The notes beneath the pieces were generated by a model, which worked only from the letters and a program-made list of their open reading frames with translations, searched no databases and was not told where the DNA came from. A stretch of DNA of 46,943 nt from Streptomyces sp. NRRL S-337 (lineage in GTDB: Bacteria > Actinomycetota > Actinomycetes > Streptomycetales > Streptomycetaceae), in NCBI RefSeq assembly GCF_000720175.1, contig NZ_JOIX01000055.1:1-46943 (forward strand). Reading direction: 5' to 3'. The position numbers and the translations under genes are program-made. Positions 7,742-14,605 of this stretch are shown here, piece by piece (positions within the stretch are counted from its first letter, which is position 1; each line of letters opens with the position of its first letter).

Positions 7742-8754
7742 CCCGCACCGCCCGCCTCCTGGTCCTGCTCGTCACCGTCCTCGTCCTCGGCGGGATCGCT
7801 GTCGGTGCCACCCTGCACGCCGCCGGCCGGGCCGCCGAGAAGGACCGCGCCCAGGCCGGTGGGCCCGCGGTCGCCTCCGGGCCGGTACGGCTGAGCGATC
7901 CGCACCGCGTGCTCTTCCGCAACATGGCCTGGGGCCCGCACCGCGACGAGATCACCGCCGTCCCGGCCGGCCGGCTCGCCGGCCCGCGCACCGCCTCCGG
8001 CGTCCGCTGCCTGCGCTTCCACGCGGCCGCCGGCACCGGCCTCTGCCTGCAGGCCGTGCACGGCGAACTCCGCGACACCTACCGGGCGGTGGTCCTCGAC
8101 GACCGGCTGCGCGAGCGGCGCCACTACGACCTGGCCGGCACCCCAACCCGGGCCCGGGTCTCCCCCGGCGGCCACACCGTCGGCTGGACCGTCTTCGTCA
8201 GCGGCGACTCCTACGCGGGCACCGCCTTCTCCACCCGGACCTCGGTCCTCGACACCCGCACCGGACACCTGGACGCCAACCTGGAGACCTACGCACTGTC
8301 CGTCGGCGGACACCGGGTGCACGCGGCCGACGTCAACATCTGGGGCGTCACCTTCGCCGACGACGACCACTTCTACGCCACCGCCGCCACCGGCGGGCAG
8401 ACCTACCTCGTCCGCGGTGACCGCACCACCCGTACCCTGCGCGCGCTGCACGGCAACGTCGAATGCCCCTCGCTGTCACCCGACGGCACCCGCGTCGCGT
8501 ACAAGAAGCGGGTCGCCGGCGCCGATCCGGACGCCCCCTGGCGGCTGTACGTACTCGATCTGCGCACGCTGCACGAGACCGCGACCGGCGAGCACCGCAA
8601 CATCGACGACCAGGCGGTCTGGCGGGACCGCCACACCTTGGTCTACGCGCTGCCGGGCGACTACGGCGCCGATCTGTGGACCGTCCCCGCCGGCGGCTCG
8701 GGCACCCCGCACCGGCTCGCCACCGCCGCGCTCGCCCCGGTCTTCCCTCACTGA
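7738..8754 (+). CDS. Membrane-anchored TolB-like beta-propeller protein
   Basis: This 338-aa protein has an N-terminal hydrophobic helix (RTARLLVLLVTVLVLGGIAV) that should anchor it outside the membrane or serve as an uncleaved signal. The remainder has propeller-like repeats, such as ARVSPGGHTVGWTVF and CPSLSPDGTRVAYKK, in which the S-P-(D/G)-G turn is typical of TolB/WD40-type blades. No catalytic motif is seen, so it is likely a binding or scaffold protein. The start is GTG 7738, overlapping the stop of the exporter gene by 4 nt. The three genes therefore form one translationally coupled unit. Its 3' end overlaps the convergent gene by 7 nt. The function is unknown. Confidence 0.75.
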   Translation: MTRTARLLVLLVTVLVLGGIAVGATLHAAGRAAEKDRAQAGGPAVASGPVRLSDPHRVLFRNMAWGPHRDEITAVPAGRLAGPRTASGVRCLRFHAAAGTGLCLQAVHGELRDTYRAVVLDDRLRERRHYDLAGTPTRARVSPGGHTVGWTVFVSGDSYAGTAFSTRTSVLDTRTGHLDANLETYALSVGGHRVHAADVNIWGVTFADDDHFYATAATGGQTYLVRGDRTTRTLRALHGNVECPSLSPDGTRVAYKKRVAGADPDAPWRLYVLDLRTLHETATGEHRNIDDQAVWRDRHTLVYALPGDYGADLWTVPAGGSGTPHRLATAALAPVFPH

Positions 8755-9203
8755 CCTTCGGCCACCCGCGCCACCTCCTCCTCCCCCACCGCCACCAGCA
8801 GCTGCAACGGCAGCTCCCGGTCGCCCTGTCCGACGCCCACGCCTATCCACCGGCCCGCCACCCGCCAGCCGTACATCTGCGGCACGAAGCCGCACAGGGT
8901 GTCCAGCGGCGGCCGCACCGGCAATCCCTGCGCCGTCCGCTCCAACGCGCCCTCCAGGTCGAGGACTTGGGGCTCGCCCCACCGTAAGGACAGCGCCTGC
9001 ACCAGCGCGGTCAGCGCGGCCTCGAACTCCTCCTCGGCCTCCGCCAGCTCGGTGAGGTCCGCGTCCCAGAAGTCCTGACTGACCCGCAGGTCCGCCATGT
9101 GGAAGCCCGGCCCGCTCTCGGCCGTCGCGGAGCGGACCCGCTGCGCCGGGAACTCCCGCAGGCGCAGCCGGTCGATGGTCGTCAGCTGCTCGTCAAGCGT
9201 CAT
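8748..9203 (-). CDS. Conserved hypothetical protein
   Basis: This is a 151-aa acidic protein with no motif I recognise. A longer in-frame extension upstream is Arg-rich and looks like shadow coding. ATG at 9203 (MTLDEQLTTIDRL) is the natural start because codon usage and composition change there. The sequence alternates predicted helices (EAEEEFEAALTALVQALSLRWG) with Gly/Trp-containing strands (YGWRVAGRWIGVGVGQ). There is no signal peptide or membrane segment. The gene converges on the propeller gene and overlaps it by 7 nt. No function is assigned. Confidence 0.7.
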   Translation of the reverse strand: MTLDEQLTTIDRLRLREFPAQRVRSATAESGPGFHMADLRVSQDFWDADLTELAEAEEEFEAALTALVQALSLRWGEPQVLDLEGALERTAQGLPVRPPLDTLCGFVPQMYGWRVAGRWIGVGVGQGDRELPLQLLVAVGEEEVARVAEGQ

Positions 9204-9302
9204 ACCGTCAGTAAAGCGCGAGGGTCTGACAATTGGCCGTGCGCCCGGCGGCGGTCGGCCCCGACCGGCCCTTGACCTCCTCGTCCGGCCTTCCCCCGCC
9301 GC

Positions 9303-9480
9303 GTGACCGCCCCGCTCGCCTCCGTCGTCCGCCGGCTCGGCCGGCCCGTCACCTACACCCCGCTGGCTGCACCTGCTCATGGCCACGGTCGCCGGGGTGC
9401 CGGCCACGCTGGGTGCCCGGAACCGCACCCAGGCCGTGATCGCCGCCTACGGGTCCGGGTTCATGGCACCGGGGACGGTC
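9303..9480 (+). pseudogene. Frameshifted N-terminal remnant of a sensor histidine kinase-like membrane protein
   Basis: Read from GTG 9303, one frame gives VVRRLGRPVTYT. Skipping a single base at about 9360 moves to the frame that continues RWLHLLMATVAGVPATLG. Joined, these resemble the N-terminus of Streptomyces sensor-domain histidine kinases, where Arg-Pro-Val-Thr-Tyr precedes Arg/Trp-Leu and the first membrane helix. After about 9480 the similarity fades and nothing resembling kinase domains follows; the ROK gene starts at 9583. I infer a truncated, frameshifted relic. The similarity is from memory of the family, not from a search. The rest of 9204-9582 holds no convincing gene. Confidence 0.35.
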
Positions 9481-9582
9481 GGCCAGCGGGGGCCGGCGCC
9501 CGCCGCGGCCCCGGGCGGGGCTCGCCGCACACCGTCTGACCGGCTACGATCCGCCACACACGGAAAGCTAGGGAGACGGACG

Positions 9583-10740
9583 TTGGGGCGGCTCACCGGC
9601 GGGGACCCCTCGCTGCTGCGACGGATCAACTCCGCGGTGGTGCTCGACGCGCTGCGCGCCGCGGACGCCGCCACGCTCACCCATCTCGTCCAGGTGACGG
9701 GCCTGTCGCGGCCCACGGTCGAGGGCGTGATCGAGGGGCTCATCGAGAGCGGCCTGGTCGTCGAGGTGCCCGCCGAGGAGGGTGAGGCACGCCGCCAGGG
9801 CCGCCCGGCCCGCCGTTTCCGGTTCCGTACCGAGGCCGGTCATCTGCTGGGCATCGAGATCGGGCCGCACCGCATCGTGGCGCTGCTGTCCGATCTGAGC
9901 GGCCGGGTGCTGGACACCGCGCAGCGCACCGTCGAGGAGGGCGCCCCGGCCGATGAGCGGCTGGACCGGGTGCGGGCCGTGGTGGCCGATCTGCTGCGGC
10001 GCACCGGCGTGCCGCGCCGGGGCCTGCGGGCCGTCGGCGTGGCCAGCCCGGGCATCGTGGAGGCGGACGGCACGGTACGGCTGGGCACCGCGCTGCCCGG
10101 GTGGACGGGTCTGCCGCTGGGTGACCGGCTGCGGCGGTCGTTCCGCTGTCCGGTGCTGGTCGAGAACGACGCCAACGCGGCGGCGGTGGCCGAGCACTGG
10201 CAGGGCGCGGCGGCCGGCTCGGACGACCTCGTCTTCGTGCTGGCGGGGCTCAGTCCGGGCGCCGGTTCGCTGATCGGCGGGCGGCTGCACCGCGGGTTCG
10301 GCGGCGCGGCCGGGGAGATCGGCGCGCTGCATCTGCTCGGGCGGGAGGCGACCCCGGAGGCGCTGCTGTCGACGACCGGGAAGCCGCTGCATCCGCTGGA
10401 CGAGGCGCAGGTCGCGGCGGTGTTCGCGGCGGCCGGGCGGGGGGATGCGCGGGCCCGGGACGCGGTGGACCGGTTCATCCGGCGGCTGGTGCACGACGTC
10501 GCCGCGCTGGTGCTGGCGCTCGATCCCGAGCTGGTGGTGATCGGTGGCTGGGCGACCGGGCTGGCCGGCGTACTGGGGCCACTGCGCGACGAGTTGGCGC
10601 GTTACTGCCTGCGGCCGCCGCGGGTCGTCCTGTCCCAGCTGGGCGAGGCGGCCGTGGCGACCGGCGCGCTGCGGCTGGCGCTCGACCACGTCGAGGGGGA
10701 ACTCTTCGCCGTGGAGGGGACCGTGACGGCCCGTCGGTGA
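9583..10740 (+). CDS. ROK-family transcriptional regulator
   Basis: This 385-aa protein starts at TTG 9583, with GGGAG 7 nt upstream; an in-frame extension from 9379 runs through the kinase relic and is not credible. Residues 1-75 form a winged helix-turn-helix (INSAVVLDALRAADAATLTHLVQVTGLSRPTVEGVIEGL). The remainder is the ROK sugar-kinase fold, with a phosphate-binding motif (LLGIEIGPHRIVALL), the ENDANAAAVAEHW loop and GAGSLIGGRLHRGFGGAAGEIGALH. The zinc-binding cluster normally found after that last motif (GHxxCxCGxxGCxE) is absent, so it is an atypical ROK repressor. It probably controls a sugar-related gene, but the target is not obvious, since its neighbours are regulators. Confidence 0.85.
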   Translation: MGRLTGGDPSLLRRINSAVVLDALRAADAATLTHLVQVTGLSRPTVEGVIEGLIESGLVVEVPAEEGEARRQGRPARRFRFRTEAGHLLGIEIGPHRIVALLSDLSGRVLDTAQRTVEEGAPADERLDRVRAVVADLLRRTGVPRRGLRAVGVASPGIVEADGTVRLGTALPGWTGLPLGDRLRRSFRCPVLVENDANAAAVAEHWQGAAAGSDDLVFVLAGLSPGAGSLIGGRLHRGFGGAAGEIGALHLLGREATPEALLSTTGKPLHPLDEAQVAAVFAAAGRGDARARDAVDRFIRRLVHDVAALVLALDPELVVIGGWATGLAGVLGPLRDELARYCLRPPRVVLSQLGEAAVATGALRLALDHVEGELFAVEGTVTARR

Positions 10741-10765
10741 GCCGTCACCCTCCCCCGGCGTACGG

Positions 10766-11512
10766 TCAGCCCGCGAGCAGAGCCATCGCGTCGCGCTCGC
10801 CGAACGTCAGCCGGCAGGTGTCCGCGCGGTACGTGGACACCGCGACCGCGGTCGGGCGTCCCCCGGAGACATAGCGGGTGGTGACGACCAGAACGGGCGC
10901 GCCCGGGAGCCGGTCGAGCTGCTTGGCGTCCTCGGCCCGGGCCGAGCCCAGCTCCACGGTGCGGTCCTGGCCCTCCAGCTCGCGCTCCTGGAGGGCGCGC
11001 AGCACGGCACGGGCACGGCCGGGGGCGCTGAGCGCGGCCTCCGCGTCGTATCCGGGGACCGCGGCGGCGGGGACGTACAGCAGCTCGGCGGCGACCGGGC
11101 GGCCGTCGGTGACCCGGCTGCGGCGCACGACGTGGACCTGCTCGCCGGGGGCGGTCTCCAGCAGTCGCGCCACGTCGGCCGGGACGGTGTCGCTCTCGGC
11201 GGCGTCGACCGGCTGCCAGTCGTCGCCGGGGGCGCCGGGCCAGGTGTGCCGGACGGAGTCGACGGCGACGTCGGCGCGCGGCGGGGCGACGGTGGTGCCG
11301 ACGCCGCGGCGGCGCTGGAGCCGGCCCTCCAGCTCCAGCTGTTCGAGCGCCTGCCGGAGCGTGGCCCGGGCGACCCCGAACCGGGCCGCCAGATCACGCT
11401 CGTTCGGCAGCACCTCACCGACCGCGAACTCCGAGTCCAGCGCCTGACTGAGCACGGTCTTGAGGTGCCAGTACTTCGGCTCCGGCACCGTGTCGAGCTG
11501 CGTGGTCCCCAC
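10766..11512 (-). CDS. GntR-family transcriptional regulator, HutC/UTRA type
   Basis: This 248-aa cytoplasmic repressor has an N-terminal winged helix (PEPKYWHLKTVL through NERDLAARFGVARATLRQALEQLELEGRL). A UTRA ligand-binding domain follows, with VRRSRVTDGRPVAAELLYVP and VVTTRYVSGGRPTAVAVSTYRAD. GTG at 11512 is preferred because GGAGG lies 6 nt upstream and it gives the typical short N-terminus; the upstream in-frame extension is Arg/Pro-rich noise. UTRA domains bind small metabolites such as sugar phosphates. Its promoter region carries a palindrome of the TGGTC-N2-GACCA type at 11669-11682, suggesting autoregulation. The gene converges on the ROK gene with only 25 nt between them. Confidence 0.88.
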   Translation of the reverse strand: MGTTQLDTVPEPKYWHLKTVLSQALDSEFAVGEVLPNERDLAARFGVARATLRQALEQLELEGRLQRRRGVGTTVAPPRADVAVDSVRHTWPGAPGDDWQPVDAAESDTVPADVARLLETAPGEQVHVVRRSRVTDGRPVAAELLYVPAAAVPGYDAEAALSAPGRARAVLRALQERELEGQDRTVELGSARAEDAKQLDRLPGAPVLVVTTRYVSGGRPTAVAVSTYRADTCRLTFGERDAMALLAG

Positions 11513-11647
11513 CCTGTCCTCCGCACTGGCGGCTGCCCGCGGGGCAGCGCCCCCTGGGATCCGGGCCCGCACACGGGGCCCTGCACGACGGCCCGTCCGC
11601 GCACCCTTTATGAGCGCTTCTTTATTAAAGGTTGTTGCAGTATCCCG

Positions 11648-11682
11648 ACGATATGGCCGCCCCCACCCTTGGTCAAGACCAA
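11648..11682 (-). promoter_or_regulatory. Promoter and autoregulatory operator of the GntR gene
   Basis: TTGGTC-AA-GACCAA (11669-11682) is a near-perfect palindrome of the class bound by HutC-type GntR proteins; the Streptomyces DasR site shares the GGTC-N2-GACC core. On the minus strand TTGACC (11671-11676) and TATCGT (11648-11653) lie 17 nt apart and make a good promoter whose -35 is inside the palindrome. A bound repressor would block transcription. The 5' leader to 11512 is about 130 nt and includes an AT-rich stretch near 11608-11640. Confidence 0.6.
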
Positions 11683-11761
11683 TCCCGCCACCGATTGGCG
11701 CGGCGCCGCACGAGGAGAAGGCCCCCGAGATGCCCGGTCCACGGGCCACGGGGGCCCCGGC

Positions 11762-12646
11762 TCAATTGGTGGCCAGTGCCCCGAGCTTGTCCGGGTTGCG
11801 CACGATGTACACGGTCCGGATCCGGCCGTCCTGGATACCGAGCTGGACGACGGTGTCCGGTACGCCGTCCAGGTGCAGCAGCACCGCGAGCCCGCCGTTG
11901 AGGTCGCACAGGCGGAAATCCAGGCCGGCCGGCTGCGACTTGGCGACGCCGAGGAGGAAGCGGGCGACCTTGTCGGCGGACTCGATGATCCGCAGCGGCG
12001 CCTTGGCCTTGCCGCCGCTGTCGCCGACCAGCCGGGCGTCCGCCGTGAGCAGGCTCAGCAGCCCGGCCAGGTCGTCACCGGCCGCCGCGGCCAGGAACCG
12101 CTCGGTCAGATCGCGCTGCTGCTCCGGGTCGACCTCGTAGCGGGGCCTGCCCTCCTCGACGTGGCGCCGGGCCCGGCCCGCCAGTTGGCGCACCGCGGCC
12201 TCGCTGCGGTCGAGGACCGCGCCGATCTCCGCGTAGGGGTAGCCGAACGCCTCGCGCAGGACGAACACCGCGCGTTCCAGGGGGGAGAGCGCTTCCATGA
12301 CGACGAGCACCGCGAGGGTGACGGTCTCGGCGAACACCGCCCGCTCCGCGCCGTCCGGCGGGCTCCCGGTGGCGTCCGTCGCCAGCGGCTCGGGCAGCCA
12401 GGGCCCCACGTAGGACTCGCGCCGGGACTGGACCTGGCGCAGCCGGTCGATGGCCAGCCGGGTGGTGATCCGTACGAGGAAGGCGCGCGGCTCGCGGACC
12501 TCCGCGTGGTCCGCGCCGGCCCAGCGCAGCCAGGCGTCCTGCACCACGTCCTCGGCGTCGGCCACCCGGCCGAGCATCCGGTAGGCCACCCCGAACAGAA
12601 CGGGCCGGTGTTCCTCGAAGACCTCGGTCGCGGTATCGCTTCGCAC
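11762..12646 (-). CDS. ECF41-type RNA polymerase sigma factor with C-terminal SnoaL-like domain (SigJ-like)
   Basis: This 294-aa protein has sigma region 2 (ATEVFEEHRPVLFGVAYRMLG, then DAEDVVQDAWLRW) and sigma region 4 (LSPLERAVFVLREAFGYPYAEIGAVL). A C-terminal SnoaL-like extension follows. The ECF41 hallmarks are visible: the WLPEPL linker, a DSGGK variant of the DGGGK motif, and NPDKL near the C-terminus. In this group the extension replaces an anti-sigma factor and tunes activity. GTG at 12646 (VRSDTATEVF) gives the normal N-terminus; the 55 residues upstream in frame are not sigma-like. ECF41 genes usually sit beside a carboxymuconolactone decarboxylase, oxidoreductase or epimerase gene, and none is present here. 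Confidence 0.9.
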   Translation of the reverse strand: MRSDTATEVFEEHRPVLFGVAYRMLGRVADAEDVVQDAWLRWAGADHAEVREPRAFLVRITTRLAIDRLRQVQSRRESYVGPWLPEPLATDATGSPPDGAERAVFAETVTLAVLVVMEALSPLERAVFVLREAFGYPYAEIGAVLDRSEAAVRQLAGRARRHVEEGRPRYEVDPEQQRDLTERFLAAAAGDDLAGLLSLLTADARLVGDSGGKAKAPLRIIESADKVARFLLGVAKSQPAGLDFRLCDLNGGLAVLLHLDGVPDTVVQLGIQDGRIRTVYIVRNPDKLGALATN

Positions 12647-12827
12647 CCGCCCATCCCACCCGGCGATCCGGCCGTTGTCCAGCGGAAACGGCCCGGTGCG
12701 AGGCACACCACTGCCCCGGCGCGGGCCGGCGGAGTCCTGGCCATCGCCCCGCCGGCTTGCGACCATGACCCGGTCCGGCCGCTCCCGTGGGCCGGGATGC
12801 CCGCGCACCACCCGTGAAACGCCGTGC

Positions 12828-12860
12828 GTTCACCGGGAGTTCGCCTGCGGGGCATCGAAC
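12828..12860 (+). promoter_or_regulatory. PHO box upstream of phoD
   Basis: GTTCACCGGGA (12828-12838) and GTTCGCCTGCG (12839-12849) are adjacent 11-nt direct repeats that match the Streptomyces PhoP-box consensus G(G/T)TCAYYYR(G/C)G well. A weaker third unit follows at 12850-12860. The site lies about 50 nt before the ATG of a PhoD-type alkaline phosphatase. Together these make PhoR-PhoP control of the gene under phosphate limitation likely. Confidence 0.65.
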
Positions 12861-12910
12861 AGCGATACGAACGGGTCGTCAGTGGATCGGTCGAGGCGTG
12901 GAGGTTGGAG

Positions 12911-14521
12911 ATGGCGCAGGGATCCGGCGGGGGCTGGGGGCGGCGCGCGGTGCTGCGGGGTGCGGCGGCGGGTTCCGCGGCGCTGGCGCTGCCCGCGCTC
13001 ACCGGGGCCGCGCCCGCGCTGGCCCGCGGCGGCCGGCCGAGTGCCGACTGGGGCGTACAGGTCGGCGATGTGACCACCTCCTCGGGCCTGGTGTGGGTGC
13101 GGTCCGACCGGCCGGCCCGGATGGTGGTGCAGACCGCGGCGACCGAGTCGTTCCGCAACGCCCGTACCTGGCGCGGCCCGGTCCTCGGTGCGGGTACGGA
13201 CTTCACCGGCGTCACCGGGCTGCACGGCCTGCCGCCCGGCGAGCAGATCCACTACCGGGTGCTGCTGGCCGACCCGGACGACCCGCGGCGCACCGGCGAG
13301 CCGGTGACCGGCACCTTCCGTACCGCCCCCGAGGGACGCCGCTCCGACGTGCGGTTCCTCTGGTCGGGCGATCTGGCCGGCCAGGGCTGGGGCATCAATC
13401 CGGACCGCGGCGGCTACCGCATCTACGAGGACATGCGGCGCCGGAACCCGGACTTCTTCCTGTGCAGCGGCGACAACATCTACGCCGACAACCCGATCAC
13501 CGAGCGGGTGACGCTGCCGGACGGCCGGATCTGGCGGAACATCACGACCGAGGAGAAGTCGAAGGTCGCCGAGACGCTCCAGGAGTTCCGCGGCGCGTTC
13601 CGCTACAACCTGCTGGACGAGAACCTGCGCCGCTTCAACGCCCAGGTCCCGACGATCACGCAGTGGGACGACCACGAGGTGCACAACAACTGGTACCCGG
13701 GGCAACTGCTCGACGACGACCGGTACACCGAGAAGCGCACCGACGTGCTCTCCGCGCGGTCGCTGCGGGCCTTCGCCGAGTACTTCCCGATCCGTACGCT
13801 GCGGCCGGACGAGGGGGGTACCTCCCGCTCGAACGGGGCCGGGAGTGGGGGAGGGCGGGTCTACCGGGTGGTGCACCACGGCCCGCTGCTGGACGTCTTC
13901 GTGCTGGACATGCGGCGCTACCGCAACGCCAATTCGGCGGACCGGCAGACCGACGACCCGCAAGGCATCCTCGGGGCGGAGCAGCTGCGCTGGCTCAAGC
14001 GTGAGCTGTCCCGCTCGCGTGCGGTGTGGAAGGTGATCGCCTCGGACATGCCGCTGGGGCTGGTCGTCCCGGACGGCAAGACGAACTTCGAGGCGGTGGC
14101 GCAGGGCGATCCGGGCGCTCCGCTGGGGCGGGAGCTGCAGCTGGCGGAGCTGCTGCGGCACATCAAGCACGCCCGGGTGACCGGCACGGTGTGGATCACC
14201 ACGGACGTGCATTACACCTCGGCGCAGCACTACGCGCCGGAGCGGGCGGCGTTCCAGGATTTCGCGCCGTTCTGGGAGTTCGTGTCGGGGCCGTTGAACG
14301 CGGGCGGTTTCCAGGCCGTGAAGCTTGATGGAACGTTCGGGCCGGAGCAGGCGTTCATCAAGGCACCGGACCGGGCGAACGTCTCCCCGGCGGAGAGTCC
14401 GCAGTACTTCGGCGAGATCGACATCGACGGGGGAAGCGGGGAGCTGACGGTGCGGCTGCGCCAGGAGGGCGGGGACGTGTTGTTCAGCAAGGTGCTCCAA
14501 CCCGGACAGGTAGGACAGTAG
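12911..14521 (+). CDS. phoD: Secreted PhoD-like alkaline phosphatase (Tat substrate)
   Basis: This 536-aa protein has a Tat signal peptide: twin arginines in WGRRAVLRG, a hydrophobic run, then an Ala-x-Ala region near residue 38. A small beta-sandwich N-terminal domain follows (VTTSSGLVWVRSDRPARM). The PhoD metallophosphatase core carries FLWSGDLAGQGWG, CSGDNIYAD, TQWDDHEVHNNWYPG and TTDVHYTSAQHY. These supply the Asp, Cys, Asn and His ligands of the Fe/Ca centre in known PhoD. It hydrolyses phosphodiesters and monoesters outside the cell. ATG 12911 is chosen because GGAGG lies 6 nt upstream; an extension from 12824 covers the PHO box. Residues about 301-316 are a Gly/Ser insertion encoded by a palindromic repeat. 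Confidence 0.9.
   Translation: MAQGSGGGWGRRAVLRGAAAGSAALALPALTGAAPALARGGRPSADWGVQVGDVTTSSGLVWVRSDRPARMVVQTAATESFRNARTWRGPVLGAGTDFTGVTGLHGLPPGEQIHYRVLLADPDDPRRTGEPVTGTFRTAPEGRRSDVRFLWSGDLAGQGWGINPDRGGYRIYEDMRRRNPDFFLCSGDNIYADNPITERVTLPDGRIWRNITTEEKSKVAETLQEFRGAFRYNLLDENLRRFNAQVPTITQWDDHEVHNNWYPGQLLDDDRYTEKRTDVLSARSLRAFAEYFPIRTLRPDEGGTSRSNGAGSGGGRVYRVVHHGPLLDVFVLDMRRYRNANSADRQTDDPQGILGAEQLRWLKRELSRSRAVWKVIASDMPLGLVVPDGKTNFEAVAQGDPGAPLGRELQLAELLRHIKHARVTGTVWITTDVHYTSAQHYAPERAAFQDFAPFWEFVSGPLNAGGFQAVKLDGTFGPEQAFIKAPDRANVSPAESPQYFGEIDIDGGSGELTVRLRQEGGDVLFSKVLQPGQVGQ
13813..13858 (+). repeat. In-frame palindromic repeat element inside phoD
   Basis: A 46-nt stretch with CCTCCCGCTCG on one arm and CGGGAGTGGGGGAG on the other interrupts the PhoD reading frame without breaking it, adding roughly fifteen residues (GTSRSNGAGSGGG). 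Its layout (G-run, TACCTCCC, Arg/Ser-coding loop, GGGAGTGGGGGAG) resembles short palindromic repeats dispersed in many Streptomyces genomes. The residues fall between RPDEG and RVYRVV, a surface loop in this family. Confidence 0.55.
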
Positions 14522-14561
14522 GGACCAATGCCCCGATTGCGTCTTTTACTCGTCGGACACA

Positions 14562-14586
14562 AGGTGTTGGCGACGAGGCAACACCT
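14562..14586. promoter_or_regulatory. 8-bp inverted repeat between phoD and the ACT-GNAT gene
   Basis: AGGTGTTG and CAACACCT are perfect complements separated by 9 nt. The repeat lies 41 nt after the phoD stop and 19 nt before the acetyltransferase ATG. No ribosome-binding site is visible before that ATG. The repeat could be an operator over the downstream promoter or a weak terminator of phoD. Confidence 0.4.
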
Positions 14587-14605
14587 GTCGGCAAGGCTTG
14601 TGTGC

